From: Thermomonas beijingensis
GTDB taxonomy: Bacteria; Pseudomonadota; Gammaproteobacteria; Xanthomonadales; Xanthomonadaceae
Assembly: GCF_020034655.1 (NCBI RefSeq)
Contig: NZ_JAIQDJ010000001.1
Location: 496,001-560,000 of the forward strand
DNA: 64,000 nucleotides
Direction of reading: 5' to 3'
A model generated the notes under the pieces. The model was not told the origin of the DNA, searched no databases, and saw only the letters and a program-made list of their open reading frames with translations. Of the stretch, positions 37,480 to 47,539 are shown in pieces; the first letter of the stretch is position 1, and each line of letters starts with the position of its first letter. A program made the position numbers and the translations under genes.

Positions 37480-38085
37480 ATGGAATTGAATATCAACGGT
37501 AGCGCCAGCAAGCTGGCCGTGTCCGACGCGGTGTTCGGCCGTGACTTCAGCGAAGACCTGGTGCACCAGGTGGTCGTTGCTTACCGCAACGCCGGTCGTG
37601 CCGGTACCAAGGCGCAGAAGACCCGTTCGGAAGTCAATGGCACCACCAAAAAGTCGAAGAAGCAGAAGGGTGGCGGCGCGCGTCATGGCGCGTTGACGGC
37701 TCCGATCTTCGTCGGCGGCGGCGTCACCTTCGCGGCCAAGCCGCGCAGCTTTGCGCAGAAGGTCAACCGCAAGATGTATCGCGCCGCAATCGCGACCATC
37801 CTGTCCGAGCTGAACCGCCAGGGACGCATCACTGTGGTCGAATCGTTCGAGGTGGACGCCCCGAAGACCTCCGGTCTGGTGGCCAAGCTGGCGGGCTTGA
37901 ATGTGGGTCAGCGCCCGCTGATCGTGACCGAAGATGCCACCGACAATCTGTACCTGTCTGCCCGCAATCTGCCTTATGTGCAGGTGCGTGATGTGCAGGG
38001 TCTGGATCCGGTCTCGCTGGTCGGTGCCGACACCGTGGTGGTGACCACTGATGCGGTGAAGAAGATCGAGGAGTGGCTGGCATGA
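37480..38085 (+). CDS. rplD: 50S ribosomal protein L4
   Basis: 201 residues. It contains the exit-tunnel loop region [20 protein letters not shown] and [20 protein letters not shown]. In E. coli L4 is also the repressor of the S10 operon and a partner of RNase E. It is placed two bases after rplC and its stop overlaps the rplW start (ATGA). Confidence 0.97.
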   Translation: MELNINGSASKLAVSDAVFGRDFSEDLVHQVVVAYRNAGRAGTKAQKTRSEVNGTTKKSKKQKGGGARHGALTAPIFVGGGVTFAAKPRSFAQKVNRKMYRAAIATILSELNRQGRITVVESFEVDAPKTSGLVAKLAGLNVGQRPLIVTEDATDNLYLSARNLPYVQVRDVQGLDPVSLVGADTVVVTTDAVKKIEEWLA

Positions 38086-38381
38086 GCGCCGCAAACCTGT
38101 ACGAAGTAATCCGTGCGCCGCGCGTGTCCGAAAAGACCGCGCGCCTGCAGGAAGTCTCCAACCAATACGTCTTTGAAATTGCGAAGACCGCCACCAAGGC
38201 CGATGTGAAGGCTGCGGTGGAGAAAATCTTCGCCGTCAAGGTCGAGGCAGTGAACGTGGTGAACGTGAAGGGCAAGTCCAAGACCTTCAAGTTCCGCCAG
38301 GGGCGCCGCAGCGATTGGCGCAAGGCGTACGTCACGCTGGCCGATGGTCAGTCGATCGACGTCATGACCACGTCGGCCTGA
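38082..38381 (+). CDS. rplW: 50S ribosomal protein L23
   Basis: 99 residues from ATG 38082, which overlaps the rplD stop as ATGA. Features are [15 protein letters not shown] and [21 protein letters not shown]23 lines the exit of the tunnel and docks trigger factor and SRP. An in-frame codon at 38073 is less likely. Confidence 0.97.
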   Translation: MSAANLYEVIRAPRVSEKTARLQEVSNQYVFEIAKTATKADVKAAVEKIFAVKVEAVNVVNVKGKSKTFKFRQGRRSDWRKAYVTLADGQSIDVMTTSA

Positions 38382-38392
38382 GGAAATAATTC

Positions 38393-39220
38393 ATGGCACT
38401 GATGACATTCAAGCCCACCTCGCCCGGCCGCCGTTCGGCGGTTCGCGTGGTGTCGCCCGAGCTGCACAAAGGCGCACCGCATGCAGCGTTGCTGGAAAAG
38501 CAAAGCAAGAGTGGTGGCCGCAACCACCACGGCCGCATCACCACCCGCCATATCGGCGGCGGTCATAAGCAGCATTACCGCATCATCGATTTCAAGCGCG
38601 ACAAAGAGGGCATCCCGGCCCGTGTGGAGCGCATCGAATACGATCCCAACCGCACCGCGCATATCGCCTTGTTGTGCTATGCCGACGGCGAACGCCGCTA
38701 CATCATCGCCCCCAAGGGCTTGAAGGCGGGCGATCAGGTGATCGCAGGTCGTGATGCGCCGATCAAGGCGGGCAACACTTTGCCGCTGCGCAATATCCCG
38801 GTCGGTTCCACCGTGCATTGCATCGAAATGAAGCCCGGCAAGGGCGCGCAGATTGCGCGTGCTGCGGGTGCCGGCGTCCAGCTGGTTGCACGTGAGGGCG
38901 TGTACGCCACCTTGCGTCTGCGTTCGGGTGAAATGCGTCGTGTGCCGGCGGAATGCCGCGCGACCATCGGCGAAGTCGGTAACGATGAGCATACGCTGGA
39001 GAAGCTGGGTAAAGCGGGTGCAGCACGCTGGCGCGGCGTCAAGCCGACCGTGCGCGGTGCCGCCATGAACCCGGTGGATCACCCGCACGGCGGTGGTGAA
39101 GCCAAGGCTGGCCAGGGTAATCCGCATCCGGTCACCCCGTGGGGTGTACCCACCAAGGGGTACAAGACGCGCCATAACAAGCGCACTCAACAGTTCATCG
39201 TGCGCGATCGCAGGAGCTAA
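38393..39220 (+). CDS. rplB: 50S ribosomal protein L2
   Basis: 275 residues. It contains [20 protein letters not shown], and the universally conserved C-terminal region [19 protein letters not shown] with the histidine near the peptidyl-transferase centre. It is needed for subunit association. Spacing and strand fit the S10 operon. Confidence 0.98.
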   Translation: MALMTFKPTSPGRRSAVRVVSPELHKGAPHAALLEKQSKSGGRNHHGRITTRHIGGGHKQHYRIIDFKRDKEGIPARVERIEYDPNRTAHIALLCYADGERRYIIAPKGLKAGDQVIAGRDAPIKAGNTLPLRNIPVGSTVHCIEMKPGKGAQIARAAGAGVQLVAREGVYATLRLRSGEMRRVPAECRATIGEVGNDEHTLEKLGKAGAARWRGVKPTVRGAAMNPVDHPHGGGEAKAGQGNPHPVTPWGVPTKGYKTRHNKRTQQFIVRDRRS

Positions 39221-39226
39221 TTGGCA

Positions 39227-39496
39227 ATGGCACGTTCACTTAAAAAAGGCCCGTTCATCGACCACCACCTGCAAAAGAAGGTGGAGGCCGCGGGTAGCAG
39301 CAAGAGGCCGATCAAGACCTGGTCGCGCCGCTCCACGATTCTGCCGGAAATGATTGGCGTCACCATTGCTGTGCATAACGGCAAGAGCCATGTTCCGGTA
39401 ATGATCAACGAGAACATGATTGGCCACAAGCTTGGCGAGTTTGCCGTGACCCGTACGTTCAAGGGGCATGGCGGCGACAAGAAGGGTGGGAAGTAA
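39227..39496 (+). CDS. rpsS: 30S ribosomal protein S19
   Basis: 89 residues from ATG 39227 ([15 protein letters not shown]), with AGGAGC upstream; a TTG at 39221 is in frame but less suitable. [18 protein letters not shown] is the conserved C-terminal part. S19 contacts S13 in the head of the small subunit. Confidence 0.97.
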   Translation: MARSLKKGPFIDHHLQKKVEAAGSSKRPIKTWSRRSTILPEMIGVTIAVHNGKSHVPVMINENMIGHKLGEFAVTRTFKGHGGDKKGGK

Positions 39497-39506
39497 GGAG
39501 ATGACT

Positions 39507-39842
39507 ATGGAAGCGAAAGCCATCCTGCGCAGTGCGCGCATCTCCGCCCAAAAGGTCCGTTTGGTCGCTGATCAGGTGCGTGGCCTGCCGGTTGCCCGTG
39601 CATTGGATCTGTTGAAGTTCTCGGACAAGAAAGCCGCAGTCATGGTCTACAAGGTCGTGTTCTCTGCTGCTTCCAATGCCGAAAACAACAACGGCGCTGA
39701 CGCCGATTTGTTGAAAGTCAAGACCATCATGGTCGATGAAGGTCCCTCGCTGAAGCGCTTCATGGCGCGAGCGAAGGGTCGTGGCACGCGCATCACCAAG
39801 CGCACCAGCCACATCACCGTGGTCGTGGGCGAGGGCAACTAA
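39507..39842 (+). CDS. rplV: 50S ribosomal protein L22
   Basis: 111 residues from ATG 39507 ([13 protein letters not shown]), six bases after AAGGAG. The ATG at 39501 would touch that site directly and is rejected. The tunnel hairpin region [20 protein letters not shown] is intact, with no visible macrolide-type deletion. Confidence 0.96.
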   Translation: MEAKAILRSARISAQKVRLVADQVRGLPVARALDLLKFSDKKAAVMVYKVVFSAASNAENNNGADADLLKVKTIMVDEGPSLKRFMARAKGRGTRITKRTSHITVVVGEGN

Positions 39843-39844
39843 TC

Positions 39845-40603
39845 ATGGGTCACAAAGTCAATCCTATCGGCATCCGCTTGGGCATCGCCAAAGACTGGAA
39901 CTCCAAGTGGTACGCCGGCAAGAAGCAATTCGCCGAATATCTGTCGGGCGACCTCAAGGTCCGCGACATGCTGCGCAAGAAGCTGGCTCAGGCCGGTATC
40001 AGCAAGATCCTGATCGAGCGTCCGGCAAATAACGCCCGCGTGACCATTCATACCGCCCGTCCGGGCGTGGTGATCGGCAAGCGTGGTGAGGACATCGAGA
40101 AGCTGCGTAAAGAAGTGTCGGATGTGCTCGGCGTGCCGGCGCATATCAACGTCACAGAAGTGCGCAAGCCGGAACTCGACGCGCAGCTGGTGGCCGAGTC
40201 GATTGCGCAGCAGTTGGAGCGCCGCATCATGTTCCGCCGCGCCATGAAGCGTGCGGTGGGCAATGCGATGCGTCTGGGAGCATTGGGTATCAAGGTCAAT
40301 GTCGGTGGTCGCTTGAACGGCGCAGAAATCGCCCGTTCCGAGTGGTACCGGGAAGGCCGCGTGCCGCTGCATACTCTGCGTGCCGACATCGACTACGGCT
40401 TTGCCGAAGCGAAGACCACCTACGGCATCATCGGTATCAAAGTGTGGGTCTACAAGGGTGAAATCTTTGATTTCAGCCAAGTGGGTCAGGAAAAGCAGGA
40501 CGACAGCCCGGCACCGCGTGGTGACCGCGGTGATCGTGAACGCCCGCGCGGCCCGCGCCGCGACCGTGGTGACCGCGCCGAGCGCGGCGAAGCGAGGGAC
40601 TAA
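39845..40603 (+). CDS. rpsC: 30S ribosomal protein S3 with Arg/Asp-rich tail
   Basis: 252 residues, about 19 longer than E. coli S3. The core includes [20 protein letters not shown] and the KH motif [16 protein letters not shown]. After about residue 215 it continues with a low-complexity tail of repeated Arg, Gly and Asp ([19 protein letters not shown]). S3 lines the mRNA entry channel. The tail could extend RNA contacts there. Confidence 0.97.
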   Translation: MGHKVNPIGIRLGIAKDWNSKWYAGKKQFAEYLSGDLKVRDMLRKKLAQAGISKILIERPANNARVTIHTARPGVVIGKRGEDIEKLRKEVSDVLGVPAHINVTEVRKPELDAQLVAESIAQQLERRIMFRRAMKRAVGNAMRLGALGIKVNVGGRLNGAEIARSEWYREGRVPLHTLRADIDYGFAEAKTTYGIIGIKVWVYKGEIFDFSQVGQEKQDDSPAPRGDRGDRERPRGPRRDRGDRAERGEARD

Positions 40604-40606
40604 ACC

Positions 40607-41020
40607 ATGTTGCAACCTAAGCGAACCAAATATCGCAAAGTCCATAAAGGCCGTAATGAAGGCCTGAGCTGGAGCGGTAATGCTGTCAGCTTCGGCGAGT
40701 TCGGCCTGAAGGCAACTGCCCACGGCCAGCTGACTGCTCGCCAGATCGAGGCTGCGCGTCGTTCCATCAGCCGTTACGTCAAGCGTGGCGGCAAGATGTG
40801 GATCCGCGTATTCCCCGATAAACCGATCACCAAAAAGCCAATCGAAGTCCGCATGGGCTCCGGTAAGGGTAATGTGGAGTACTGGGTCGCTCAGATCCAG
40901 CCGGGCCGCATGATCTATGAAATCGAAGGCGTCACCGAGGACGTGGCACGCGAAGCGTTCCGTTTGGCCTCGGCCAAGCTTTCGGTCACCACCACTTTTG
41001 TGACTCGGACGGTGCGCTGA
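40607..41020 (+). CDS. rplP: 50S ribosomal protein L16
   Basis: 137 residues. It begins [18 protein letters not shown], with [20 protein letters not shown] and the [15 protein letters not shown] loop near the A-site tRNA elbow. The arginine hydroxylated by RoxA in some gammaproteobacteria lies in this loop region. It overlaps rpmC by one base (TGATG). Confidence 0.98.
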   Translation: MLQPKRTKYRKVHKGRNEGLSWSGNAVSFGEFGLKATAHGQLTARQIEAARRSISRYVKRGGKMWIRVFPDKPITKKPIEVRMGSGKGNVEYWVAQIQPGRMIYEIEGVTEDVAREAFRLASAKLSVTTTFVTRTVR

Positions 41021-41211
41021 TGGAACTCAAGCAATTGCGTCAAAAGTCGGCGGACGAACTGAAGGCCCATCTGGTCGAACTGCAGAAAGAGCGCTTTGCG
41101 CTGCGGATGCAGAAGGCCACGGGCCAACTGCCTCCGTCCAAGGCCAATGAGCCCCGCCGCGTGCGCCGCGAGATTGCTCGCGTCAACACGCTGCTTGGCC
41201 AGCAGAACTAA
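41020..41211 (+). CDS. rpmC: 50S ribosomal protein L29
   Basis: 63 residues, E. coli length: [20 protein letters not shown], a two-helix protein, with [14 protein letters not shown] at the end. It sits near the tunnel exit next to L23. The start shares a base with the rplP stop. Confidence 0.97.
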   Translation: MELKQLRQKSADELKAHLVELQKERFALRMQKATGQLPPSKANEPRRVRREIARVNTLLGQQN

Positions 41212-41223
41212 GGAACGGGCGTC

Positions 41224-41487
41224 ATGACCGAACAAACCAAGAAGCTGCACACGGTTGAAGGCCGCGTGGTCAGCAACAAGATGGACAAGACCGTGACGGT
41301 GCTCGTTGAGCGCCAGGTCAAGCACGCGCTGTACGGCAAGTACATCCGTCGCTCGACCAAGCTGCATGCCCACGATGCCAACAATGCCTGTAATGAAGGT
41401 GATGTGGTGCGTGTGGCCGAATGCGCACCGATGTCCAAGACCAAGAACTGGCGGGTGGTGGAAATCCTCACCCGTTCCGCCGAGTAA
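41224..41487 (+). CDS. rpsQ: 30S ribosomal protein S17
   Basis: 87 residues with [20 protein letters not shown] and [20 protein letters not shown], the OB-fold core of S17. It binds 16S rRNA early in assembly. AAGGA precedes the start. Confidence 0.97.
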   Translation: MTEQTKKLHTVEGRVVSNKMDKTVTVLVERQVKHALYGKYIRRSTKLHAHDANNACNEGDVVRVAECAPMSKTKNWRVVEILTRSAE

Positions 41488-41502
41488 GCAGGAGAGATAG
41501 CC

Positions 41503-41871
41503 ATGATCCAGATGCAGAGCTTTCTCGACGTTGCCGACAACTCGGGTGCCAAGGAACTGATGTGCATCAAGGTGCTGGGTGGTTCCAAGCGCCGTTATGC
41601 AGGCATCGGCGACATCATCAAAGTGTCGGTGAAGGAAGCGATTCCGCGCGGCAAGGTGAAGAAGGGCGATGTGTACGACGCCGTGGTTGTGCGTACCCGC
41701 AAGGGTGTGCGCCGCGCCGACGGTTCGTTGATCCGCTTCGATGGTAACGCCGCCGTGTTGTTGAACAACAAGCAGGAGCCGATCGGCACCCGCATCTTCG
41801 GGCCGGTCACGCGCGAGCTGCGTACCGAGAAGTTCATGAAGATCGTTTCGCTCGCCCCCGAAGTGCTGTGA
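41503..41871 (+). CDS. rplN: 50S ribosomal protein L14
   Basis: 122 residues, E. coli length. [20 protein letters not shown] opens the protein, and [20 protein letters not shown] is the conserved core. It forms bridge B8 with the small subunit. It is conventionally the first gene of the spc operon, but here it is 15 bases after rpsQ with no visible promoter. Confidence 0.98.
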   Translation: MIQMQSFLDVADNSGAKELMCIKVLGGSKRRYAGIGDIIKVSVKEAIPRGKVKKGDVYDAVVVRTRKGVRRADGSLIRFDGNAAVLLNNKQEPIGTRIFGPVTRELRTEKFMKIVSLAPEVL

Positions 41872-41889
41872 GCGTAGAGGACTAATCAC

Positions 41890-42204
41890 ATGAACCGTAT
41901 CAAAAAGGGCGACCAAGTCGTCGTCACCACCGGCAACAAGACCATCAAGGGTCAGACTGGCGAAGTGCTGCGCGTCGATGGCGAGCGCGTCTTCGTTTCC
42001 AATCTGAACTTGGTCAAGCGCCACACCAAGCCCAATCCGCAGGCCGGTCAGGCCGGTGGCATTGTGCAGCGTGAAGCGTCGATCCATATTTCCAACGTGA
42101 TGCTGCTCAACCCGGTAACGGGCAAGGGCGAGCGCGTTGCCACCAAGGTGCTCGAGAATGGAAAGCGCATCCGCGTGTTCCGCTCCAGCGGTGAGGCTAT
42201 CTAA
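41890..42204 (+). CDS. rplX: 50S ribosomal protein L24
   Basis: 104 residues. The N-terminal KOW-type segment [19 protein letters not shown] is clear, with [19 protein letters not shown] after it. L24 is one of two initiators of large-subunit assembly. It abuts rplE without a gap. Confidence 0.97.
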   Translation: MNRIKKGDQVVVTTGNKTIKGQTGEVLRVDGERVFVSNLNLVKRHTKPNPQAGQAGGIVQREASIHISNVMLLNPVTGKGERVATKVLENGKRIRVFRSSGEAI

Positions 42205-42747
42205 ATGACCACTCGTCTCGAAAAGTTCTACAAGGAAGAAGTGGTGCCGAAGCTGATGCAGCAATTCGGTTACACCAATCCGATGCAGGTTCCCAAGCTG
42301 GTCAAGGTCACGCTGAACATGGGCGTGGGCGAGGCAGCCACCAACAAGAAGGTGCTGGAGAACGCAGTTGCCGACATGACCAAGATTTCCGGCCAAAAGC
42401 CGGTGGTCACCAAGTCGCGCGTTTCGGTAGCATCGTTCAAGATTCGTGACGGCTGGCCGATCGGTTGCAAGGTCACCTTGCGCCGTGCCCAGATGTTCGA
42501 GTTCCTGGATCGCCTGATCAATATCTCGCTGCCACGCGTGCGTGACTTTCGCGGGGTGTCGGGGCGTTCCTTCGATGGCCGTGGTAATTACAACATGGGC
42601 GTGAAAGAACAGATCATCTTCCCGGAAATCGATTTCGATGCCGTTGACGCAATGCGCGGCATGGATATCGCCATCACCACCACAGCGAAGACCGACGCAG
42701 AGGCCAAGGCCCTGCTCGAAGCCTTCCGCTTCCCGTTCCGCAACTAA
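42205..42747 (+). CDS. rplE: 50S ribosomal protein L5
   Basis: 180 residues with [40 protein letters not shown] and [21 protein letters not shown]5 binds 5S rRNA and contacts the P-site tRNA. In E. coli, S8 represses spc at this gene's start. The start codon follows the rplX stop immediately. Confidence 0.98.
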   Translation: MTTRLEKFYKEEVVPKLMQQFGYTNPMQVPKLVKVTLNMGVGEAATNKKVLENAVADMTKISGQKPVVTKSRVSVASFKIRDGWPIGCKVTLRRAQMFEFLDRLINISLPRVRDFRGVSGRSFDGRGNYNMGVKEQIIFPEIDFDAVDAMRGMDIAITTTAKTDAEAKALLEAFRFPFRN

Positions 42748-42756
42748 GGACACGTC

Positions 42757-43062
42757 ATGGCCAAGACTTCCATGATCAACCGCGAGACCAAGCGCGCCAA
42801 GCTGGCCAAGCAGCACGCTGGCAAGCGCGAAGCGCTGAAGAAGATCATCTCCAGCCAGGACGCGTCCTATGAGGACAAGATGGCGGCCGCAACCAAGCTG
42901 CAAAAGCTGCCGCGTGACTCCTCACCTTCGCGTCAAACCACCCGTTGCGTGTTGACTGGCCGTCCACGCGCCGTGTACAGCAAGTTCGGCCTGGGTCGCA
43001 ACGCCCTGCGTCAAGCCACCATGCGTGGCGACGTGCCGGGCTTGCGTAAGGCAAGCTGGTAA
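42757..43062 (+). CDS. rpsN: 30S ribosomal protein S14 (zinc-free form)
   Basis: 101 residues, the long C-minus type without a CxxC zinc ribbon: only [20 protein letters not shown] is present at that place. The long form matches the usual gammaproteobacterial one. It is followed by an unusually long 177-base gap before rpsH. Confidence 0.97.
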   Translation: MAKTSMINRETKRAKLAKQHAGKREALKKIISSQDASYEDKMAAATKLQKLPRDSSPSRQTTRCVLTGRPRAVYSKFGLGRNALRQATMRGDVPGLRKASW

Positions 43063-43067
43063 AAACC

Positions 43068-43076
43068 TGCTATACT
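43068..43076 (+). promoter_or_regulatory. Extended -10-like element between rpsN and rpsH
   Basis: TGC followed by TATACT (-10 at 43071-43076) forms an extended -10. There is no good -35 at the usual distance. It lies nine bases after the rpsN stop at the head of a 177-base gap that also contains the short hairpin CGCAAC/GTTGCG (43145-43159). It may be an internal promoter for rpsH onward. Confidence 0.45.
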
Positions 43077-43239
43077 TCGCGGCTTCCTGTCGATTCGTTG
43101 GCGGGGATTGGCAGATCAGCCTCGCAGCGATGCGGGGCTGGTGCCGCAACAGCGTTGCGACTTTTCAAGGTCACAGCGTCCACAATCCGACAGATTTTCG
43201 CGAAAGCGGATATCGGTGCTACTCATCAGGTGAATCTAC

Positions 43240-43635
43240 ATGAGCATGACTGATCCCATCGCCGACATGCTGGTGCGCATGAAAAATGCGGCCGCAGTTG
43301 GCAAGCAGGCGGTAAGAATGCCGTCCTCCAAGATCAAGGTTGCAATTGCCAAAGTCCTCAAGGACGAAGGCTACATCGCTGACGCTCGCGTCACCCAGAA
43401 CGGCGCCAAGGCCGAGCTGGAAATTGCCTTGAAGTATTTCGAGGGCAAGCCGGTTATCGAAACCATCAAGCGCGTGTCGCGCTCGGGTTTGCGTCAGTAC
43501 CGTGGCAAGGATGAATTGCCGAAGGTGCTCGCCGGCCTTGGTATTTCGATTATCTCCACCTCCAAAGGCATCATGACCGACGCGCAGGCACGCCAGCTGG
43601 GTGTCGGTGGTGAAGTCTTGTGCATCGTGGCTTAA
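43240..43635 (+). CDS. rpsH: 30S ribosomal protein S8
   Basis: 131 residues. It starts [17 protein letters not shown]; the C-terminal rRNA-binding segment is [21 protein letters not shown]8 organizes the central domain of 16S rRNA and in E. coli represses the spc operon. It is preceded here by a long structured gap. Confidence 0.98.
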   Translation: MSMTDPIADMLVRMKNAAAVGKQAVRMPSSKIKVAIAKVLKDEGYIADARVTQNGAKAELEIALKYFEGKPVIETIKRVSRSGLRQYRGKDELPKVLAGLGISIISTSKGIMTDAQARQLGVGGEVLCIVA

Positions 43636-43648
43636 GGGAGTAACGCAC

Positions 43649-44176
43649 ATGTCCCGAGTTGCCAAGAAGCCGGTTGCCCTTGCCAAGGGTGTCGAACTCA
43701 ACGTTCAGTCGGATGCGATCAGCGTCAAGGGCCCGAAGGGTACCTTGAGTATCGCCAAGCCCGCCGGTATCGAAATCAAGATTGAAGATGGCAATGCATT
43801 GCTGTTGCCCAATGATGCCTCGCTGGTGCCGTTGACCGGTACCCTGCGCGCCATTGTTGCCAACATGGTGCACGGCGTCAGTACCGGTTTCGAGCGCAAG
43901 CTTGAGCTGGTTGGTGTGGGTTACCGTGCTGCCATGCAGGGCAAGGATCTGAGCCTGTCGTTGGGGTTCTCGCATCCGGTGGTGTACGCAGCGCCAGAGG
44001 GCATCACCATCACCACGCCGACCCAGACCGAAATTCTGGTGGCCGGTGCCGACAAGCAGTTGGTCGGTGAAGTGGCAGCCAAGATTCGCGGTTACCGCCC
44101 GCCGGAGCCCTACAAGGGCAAGGGCGTGAAGTATTCCGACGAAACCATCATCCGCAAGGAAGCCAAGAAGGCCTAA
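43649..44176 (+). CDS. rplF: 50S ribosomal protein L6
   Basis: 175 residues from ATG 43649 ([15 protein letters not shown]), with GGGAG upstream. The C-terminal conserved part is [19 protein letters not shown]6 lies near the factor-binding site. A hairpin with a T-run follows 20 bases after the stop. Confidence 0.97.
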   Translation: MSRVAKKPVALAKGVELNVQSDAISVKGPKGTLSIAKPAGIEIKIEDGNALLLPNDASLVPLTGTLRAIVANMVHGVSTGFERKLELVGVGYRAAMQGKDLSLSLGFSHPVVYAAPEGITITTPTQTEILVAGADKQLVGEVAAKIRGYRPPEPYKGKGVKYSDETIIRKEAKKA

Positions 44177-44197
44177 TCGCGAATCCTGCGCAAAGGC

Positions 44198-44223
44198 CCG
44201 CACGGCACTGTGCGGACTTTTTT
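44198..44223 (+). terminator. Intrinsic terminator/attenuator inside spc (rplF-rplR)
   Basis: CCGCAC (44198-44203) and GTGCGG (44210-44215) form a GC-rich stem with loop GGCACT, followed two bases later by six T residues (44218-44223). This is the layout of a Rho-independent terminator, yet it lies between two essential ribosomal genes with no obvious new promoter after it, so partial termination is more likely. Confidence 0.65.
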
Positions 44224-44260
44224 GGAAACGCCAAGCTTTCAGCTTTCGGAGAAGAGAACC

Positions 44261-44614
44261 ATGGAAAAGAAAATCGCTCGTCTGCGTCGTGCCAAGTCGA
44301 CCCGCGCACACATCCGCGAACTCGGTGTGCCGCGCCTGTCGGTGCTGCGTACCGGTCAGCATTTGTACGCGCAGCTGTTCACCGCCGACGGCGCCAAAGT
44401 GTTGGCATCGGCTTCGACTGTTCAGTCCGATGTCAAGGCTGGTCTGACCAGTGGCAAGAACAAGGACGCCGCAGCCAAAGTGGGTCAGTTGATTGCCGAG
44501 CGCGCCAAGGCGGCCGGTATCGAAAAAATCGCATTTGACCGTTCTGGTTACCGCTATCACGGTCGCATCAAAGTGTTGGCCGAAGCTGCGCGTGAGGGTG
44601 GTCTGCAGTTCTGA
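44261..44614 (+). CDS. rplR: 50S ribosomal protein L18
   Basis: 117 residues from ATG 44261 ([15 protein letters not shown]), with GGAGAAGAG upstream. The C-terminal [20 protein letters not shown] is the conserved 5S rRNA-binding end. The longer frame from 44210 begins inside the terminator-like hairpin. Confidence 0.97.
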   Translation: MEKKIARLRRAKSTRAHIRELGVPRLSVLRTGQHLYAQLFTADGAKVLASASTVQSDVKAGLTSGKNKDAAAKVGQLIAERAKAAGIEKIAFDRSGYRYHGRIKVLAEAAREGGLQF

Positions 44615-44620
44615 GTATTG

Positions 44621-44698
44621 AAGGCATGTGGCTTGGGCCCCATGCCTTGTCGTCGATGCGACTGGCATCGGGCATTGCAGCTGATTGCAGCTGCAATG
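44621..44698 (+). promoter_or_regulatory. Three consecutive hairpins between rplR and rpsE
   Basis: AAGGCATG/CATGCCTT (44621-44628 with 44641-44648), CGATGC/GCATCG (44654-44659 with 44665-44670) and a perfect 11-pair arm CATTGCAGCTG/CAGCTGCAATG (44673-44683 with 44688-44698, loop ATTG). All lie in a 156-base gap where the genes are normally close together. No T-run is seen; a leader, processing or binding role is possible. Confidence 0.55.
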
Positions 44699-44770
44699 GT
44701 GTAACCGCCGTACATCACAACTATAAGCGGCCACGCCGCAAATCCTCTTAATTACTATCGAGATATTGAT

Positions 44771-45310
44771 ATGGCAGAGCAACGCGAATCCCGCGGCCGC
44801 GATCGCGGTCCCCGCGAGGAAAAAGTCGATGACGGCATGATTGAAAAGCTGGTCGCGGTCAACCGTGTCAGCAAGACGGTCAAGGGCGGTCGTCAATTCA
44901 CCTTTACCGCATTGACGGTGGTGGGTGATGGAGCAGGCAAGGTCGGCTTCGGGTATGGCAAGGCCCGCGAAGTGCCGGTGGCCATCCAGAAGTCGATGGA
45001 AGGTGCCCGCAAGAATATGAAGGTTGTGCAGCTTAATGGCGGCACCCTGCATCACGCAGTGAAGGCCGGCCACGGCGCGGCACGCGTGTTCATGCAGCCG
45101 GCCTCGGAAGGTACGGGCGTGATCGCCGGTGGTGCGATGCGTGCGGTGCTGGAAGCCGTGGGCGTGAAGAACGTGCTGGCCAAGGCAGTAGGTTCGCGCA
45201 ACCCGATCAATCTGGTGCGTGCGACGGTCAAGGGTCTGGAAGCGATGCATTCGCCGGCCAAGATCGCGGCCAAGCGCGGCAAGAAGGTGGAGGATCTGAA
45301 CCATGTCTAA
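44771..45310 (+). CDS. rpsE: 30S ribosomal protein S5 with charged N-terminal extension
   Basis: 179 residues, about 12 more than E. coli. The first 20 residues are an Arg/Glu/Asp-rich extension ([19 protein letters not shown]). The core has [19 protein letters not shown] and [13 protein letters not shown]5 affects accuracy and helicase activity at the mRNA entry. It overlaps rpmD by eight bases. Confidence 0.97.
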   Translation: MAEQRESRGRDRGPREEKVDDGMIEKLVAVNRVSKTVKGGRQFTFTALTVVGDGAGKVGFGYGKAREVPVAIQKSMEGARKNMKVVQLNGGTLHHAVKAGHGAARVFMQPASEGTGVIAGGAMRAVLEAVGVKNVLAKAVGSRNPINLVRATVKGLEAMHSPAKIAAKRGKKVEDLNHV

Positions 45311-45491
45311 TGAAGTCAAGACCGTCACGGTTCGTTTGGTCAAGGGCCTGCGTGGCACACAGTCGCGCCACCGTTTGTCGGTGAAGGCGTTGGGTCTCGG
45401 TAAGGTCAACAGCGTGCGTGTGTTGAAGGATAGCCCGCAAGTGCGTGGTCTGATCTCTCAGCTGCACTACCTGGTCAAGGTTGAGGATTGA
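45303..45491 (+). CDS. rpmD: 50S ribosomal protein L30
   Basis: 62 residues: [20 protein letters not shown] and [20 protein letters not shown]. The start lies within the 3' end of rpsE (eight-base overlap). L30 is a small peripheral large-subunit protein. Confidence 0.97.
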   Translation: MSNEVKTVTVRLVKGLRGTQSRHRLSVKALGLGKVNSVRVLKDSPQVRGLISQLHYLVKVED

Positions 45492-45495
45492 TTCC

Positions 45496-45933
45496 ATGAA
45501 GATGAATACTTTGAGCCCCGCTGAGGGTGCACGTCAGGTTCCCAAGCGCGTCGGTCGCGGTATTGGCTCCGGCTTGGGCAAGACCTGCGGTCGCGGCCAC
45601 AAGGGTTCGTTCGCACGTTCCGGCAAGGGCAAGATCAAGGCCGGCTTCGAAGGCGGTCAGTCGCCCATGCAGCGTCGCTTGCCCAAGATTGGCTTCCATT
45701 CGAAGCTGGCGCTGGATTGCGCGGAAGTGCTGCTGTACAAGCTGGACTCGCTGCCGGCTGGCGATGTGGATTTCGCCGCGCTGCAAGCAGCCAAGCTGGT
45801 GCCAAATACCGCCAAAAGCGCGAAGATCGTGGCCAAGGGCGACGTCACCAAGGCGTATGTCCTGAAGGGAATCGCTGCAACTGCGGGTGCCAAGGCCGCG
45901 ATCATCGCTGCCGGCGGCAGTTTGGCGGAGTAA
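45496..45933 (+). CDS. rplO: 50S ribosomal protein L15
   Basis: 145 residues from ATG 45496; GAGG lies nine bases upstream. The glycine/arginine-rich N-terminus [20 protein letters not shown] threads into 23S rRNA, and [18 protein letters not shown] follows. An ATG at 45502 is a close alternative. Confidence 0.96.
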   Translation: MKMNTLSPAEGARQVPKRVGRGIGSGLGKTCGRGHKGSFARSGKGKIKAGFEGGQSPMQRRLPKIGFHSKLALDCAEVLLYKLDSLPAGDVDFAALQAAKLVPNTAKSAKIVAKGDVTKAYVLKGIAATAGAKAAIIAAGGSLAE

Positions 45934-45940
45934 TCGGCGC

Positions 45941-47290
45941 ATGTCGCGAACTGCGGATGCAATGTCGGGCCTGATGGGCGCGGGCAAGTTCACTGAACTT
46001 CGTTCGCGCCTGATGTTCGTCATCGGCGCATTGATCGTCTATCGCATCGGGTGCTACATCCCGGTGCCGGGCGTCAATCCCGAGGCGATGCTGTCGCTGA
46101 TGAATTCGCAAAAGGGCACCGTGGTGGACATGTTCAACATGTTCTCCGGTGGTGCGCTTTCGCGGTTCAGTTTGTTTGCGCTGAACGTGATGCCGTATAT
46201 TTCGGCGTCCATTGTCATGCAGCTGATGGTGCAGATTCTGCCCAGCCTGAAGGCAATGCAGAAAGAAGGTGAGTCCGGGCGTCGCAAGATCACCCAGTAT
46301 TCGCGTATCGGTTCGGTGTTCTTGGCCGTGTTTCAGGCGGCCGGTATCGCCATTGCATTGCAACATCAAGGTGCAGGAACCGGGGTGCCGGTGGTGTACA
46401 ACCCGGGGCCTGGATTTGTGCTAACCGCGGTGGTCTCGTTGACTGCTGGCACCGTGTTCCTGATGTGGTTGGGCGAGCAGGTGACCGAGCGTGGCATCGG
46501 CAACGGTGTTTCGCTGATCATTTTCGCCGGTATCGTGGCGGGCTTGCCGGGTGCTGTATTGCACACCTTGCAGCAGGCTAATGCCGGTGAAATGCAGTGG
46601 ATCACGGTATTTGTGATTCTGGCAATCGTACTTGCGGTGACTTGGTTTGTGGTGTTCATGGAAAGTGGTCAACGCCGCATCACCGTGAATTACGCCCGTC
46701 GCCAGGGGGCACGTGGTGGTTATCAGAACCAGAGTTCGTTCTTGCCGCTCAAGCTGAACATGTCGGGCGTGATTCCGCCAATCTTCGCATCGTCGATTAT
46801 CATGTTCCCGGCCACCGCCTCGACCTGGTTTGGCCAGTCTGGCAACCCGGCAACGGTGTGGCTGCAAAAGGTCAGCCAGATGTTGTCGCCCGGCGAGCCG
46901 CTGCATATGATTCTGCTTGCAGCGCTGATCATCGGCTTTGCGTTCTTCTACACAGCGTTGGTGTTCAACTCGCAGGAAACCGCCGACAACCTGAAGAAGT
47001 CGGGTGCGCTGATTCCAGGTATCCGCCCGGGCAAGGCGACCGGTGAGTATATCGACGGTGTGTTGACACGCTTGACCGGTGCGGGTGCGTTGTATCTGGT
47101 GCTGGTGTGCTTGCTGCCGGAAGTGATGCGCACCAAGCTGGGAACCTCGTTCTACTTCGGTGGCACCTCGCTGTTGATCGTGGTGGTGGTCGTGATGGAC
47201 TTCATTGCGCAAATTCAAGCGCATTTGATGTCGCATCAGTACGAAAGCCTGCTGAAGAAGGCAAATTTGAAAGGGCGCGGCGCCCGCTGA
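45941..47290 (+). CDS. secY: Preprotein translocase subunit SecY
   Basis: 449 residues with ten membrane helices. It has the plug/TM2 region [12 protein letters not shown] and [22 protein letters not shown], the cytoplasmic loop tip [16 protein letters not shown], and [20 protein letters not shown]. It forms the protein-conducting channel with SecE and SecG. The start at 45941 follows the rplO stop by seven bases; the longer frame from 45887 lies in rplO. rpmJ does not follow. Confidence 0.97.
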   Translation: MSRTADAMSGLMGAGKFTELRSRLMFVIGALIVYRIGCYIPVPGVNPEAMLSLMNSQKGTVVDMFNMFSGGALSRFSLFALNVMPYISASIVMQLMVQILPSLKAMQKEGESGRRKITQYSRIGSVFLAVFQAAGIAIALQHQGAGTGVPVVYNPGPGFVLTAVVSLTAGTVFLMWLGEQVTERGIGNGVSLIIFAGIVAGLPGAVLHTLQQANAGEMQWITVFVILAIVLAVTWFVVFMESGQRRITVNYARRQGARGGYQNQSSFLPLKLNMSGVIPPIFASSIIMFPATASTWFGQSGNPATVWLQKVSQMLSPGEPLHMILLAALIIGFAFFYTALVFNSQETADNLKKSGALIPGIRPGKATGEYIDGVLTRLTGAGALYLVLVCLLPEVMRTKLGTSFYFGGTSLLIVVVVVMDFIAQIQAHLMSHQYESLLKKANLKGRGAR

Positions 47291-47339
47291 GCCGGGCTCC
47301 GCACCCAAGCGTCGCGGGATTGGGCGCAACCTGACAATC

Positions 47340-47366
47340 GTCAACTCGACCCACGTCCGAGTTGAC
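47340..47366 (+). repeat. Perfect 9-bp inverted repeat after secY
   Basis: GTCAACTCG (47340-47348) and CGAGTTGAC (47358-47366) flank a nine-base spacer, 50 bases past the secY stop. It is the only strong inverted repeat I see in the 341-base secY-rpsM gap, which otherwise contains the promoter below and no rpmJ gene. It could be an mRNA end structure or an operator. Confidence 0.55.
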
Positions 47367-47539
47367 AAATGGGCGACCCACGCGACATTCCCGCGTGTGG
47401 GTGGCAACGAACCGATCCGCGCGCCGGAGTAGCGCGCGGGCAGGCTCAGACGCAAGTTTGAGTGCTGCCAGTTCGCCGCCATCGCCGGAGCATGGGCACA
47501 CTCCCCATGCCGGGTATCACTGCTGTTTCGGAGTGGTGC

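Noticed and set aside
40915-45409. Long minus-strand frames opposite the spc operon (to 662 codons)
   Set aside because: They span several real plus-strand ribosomal genes and are explained by their codon bias.
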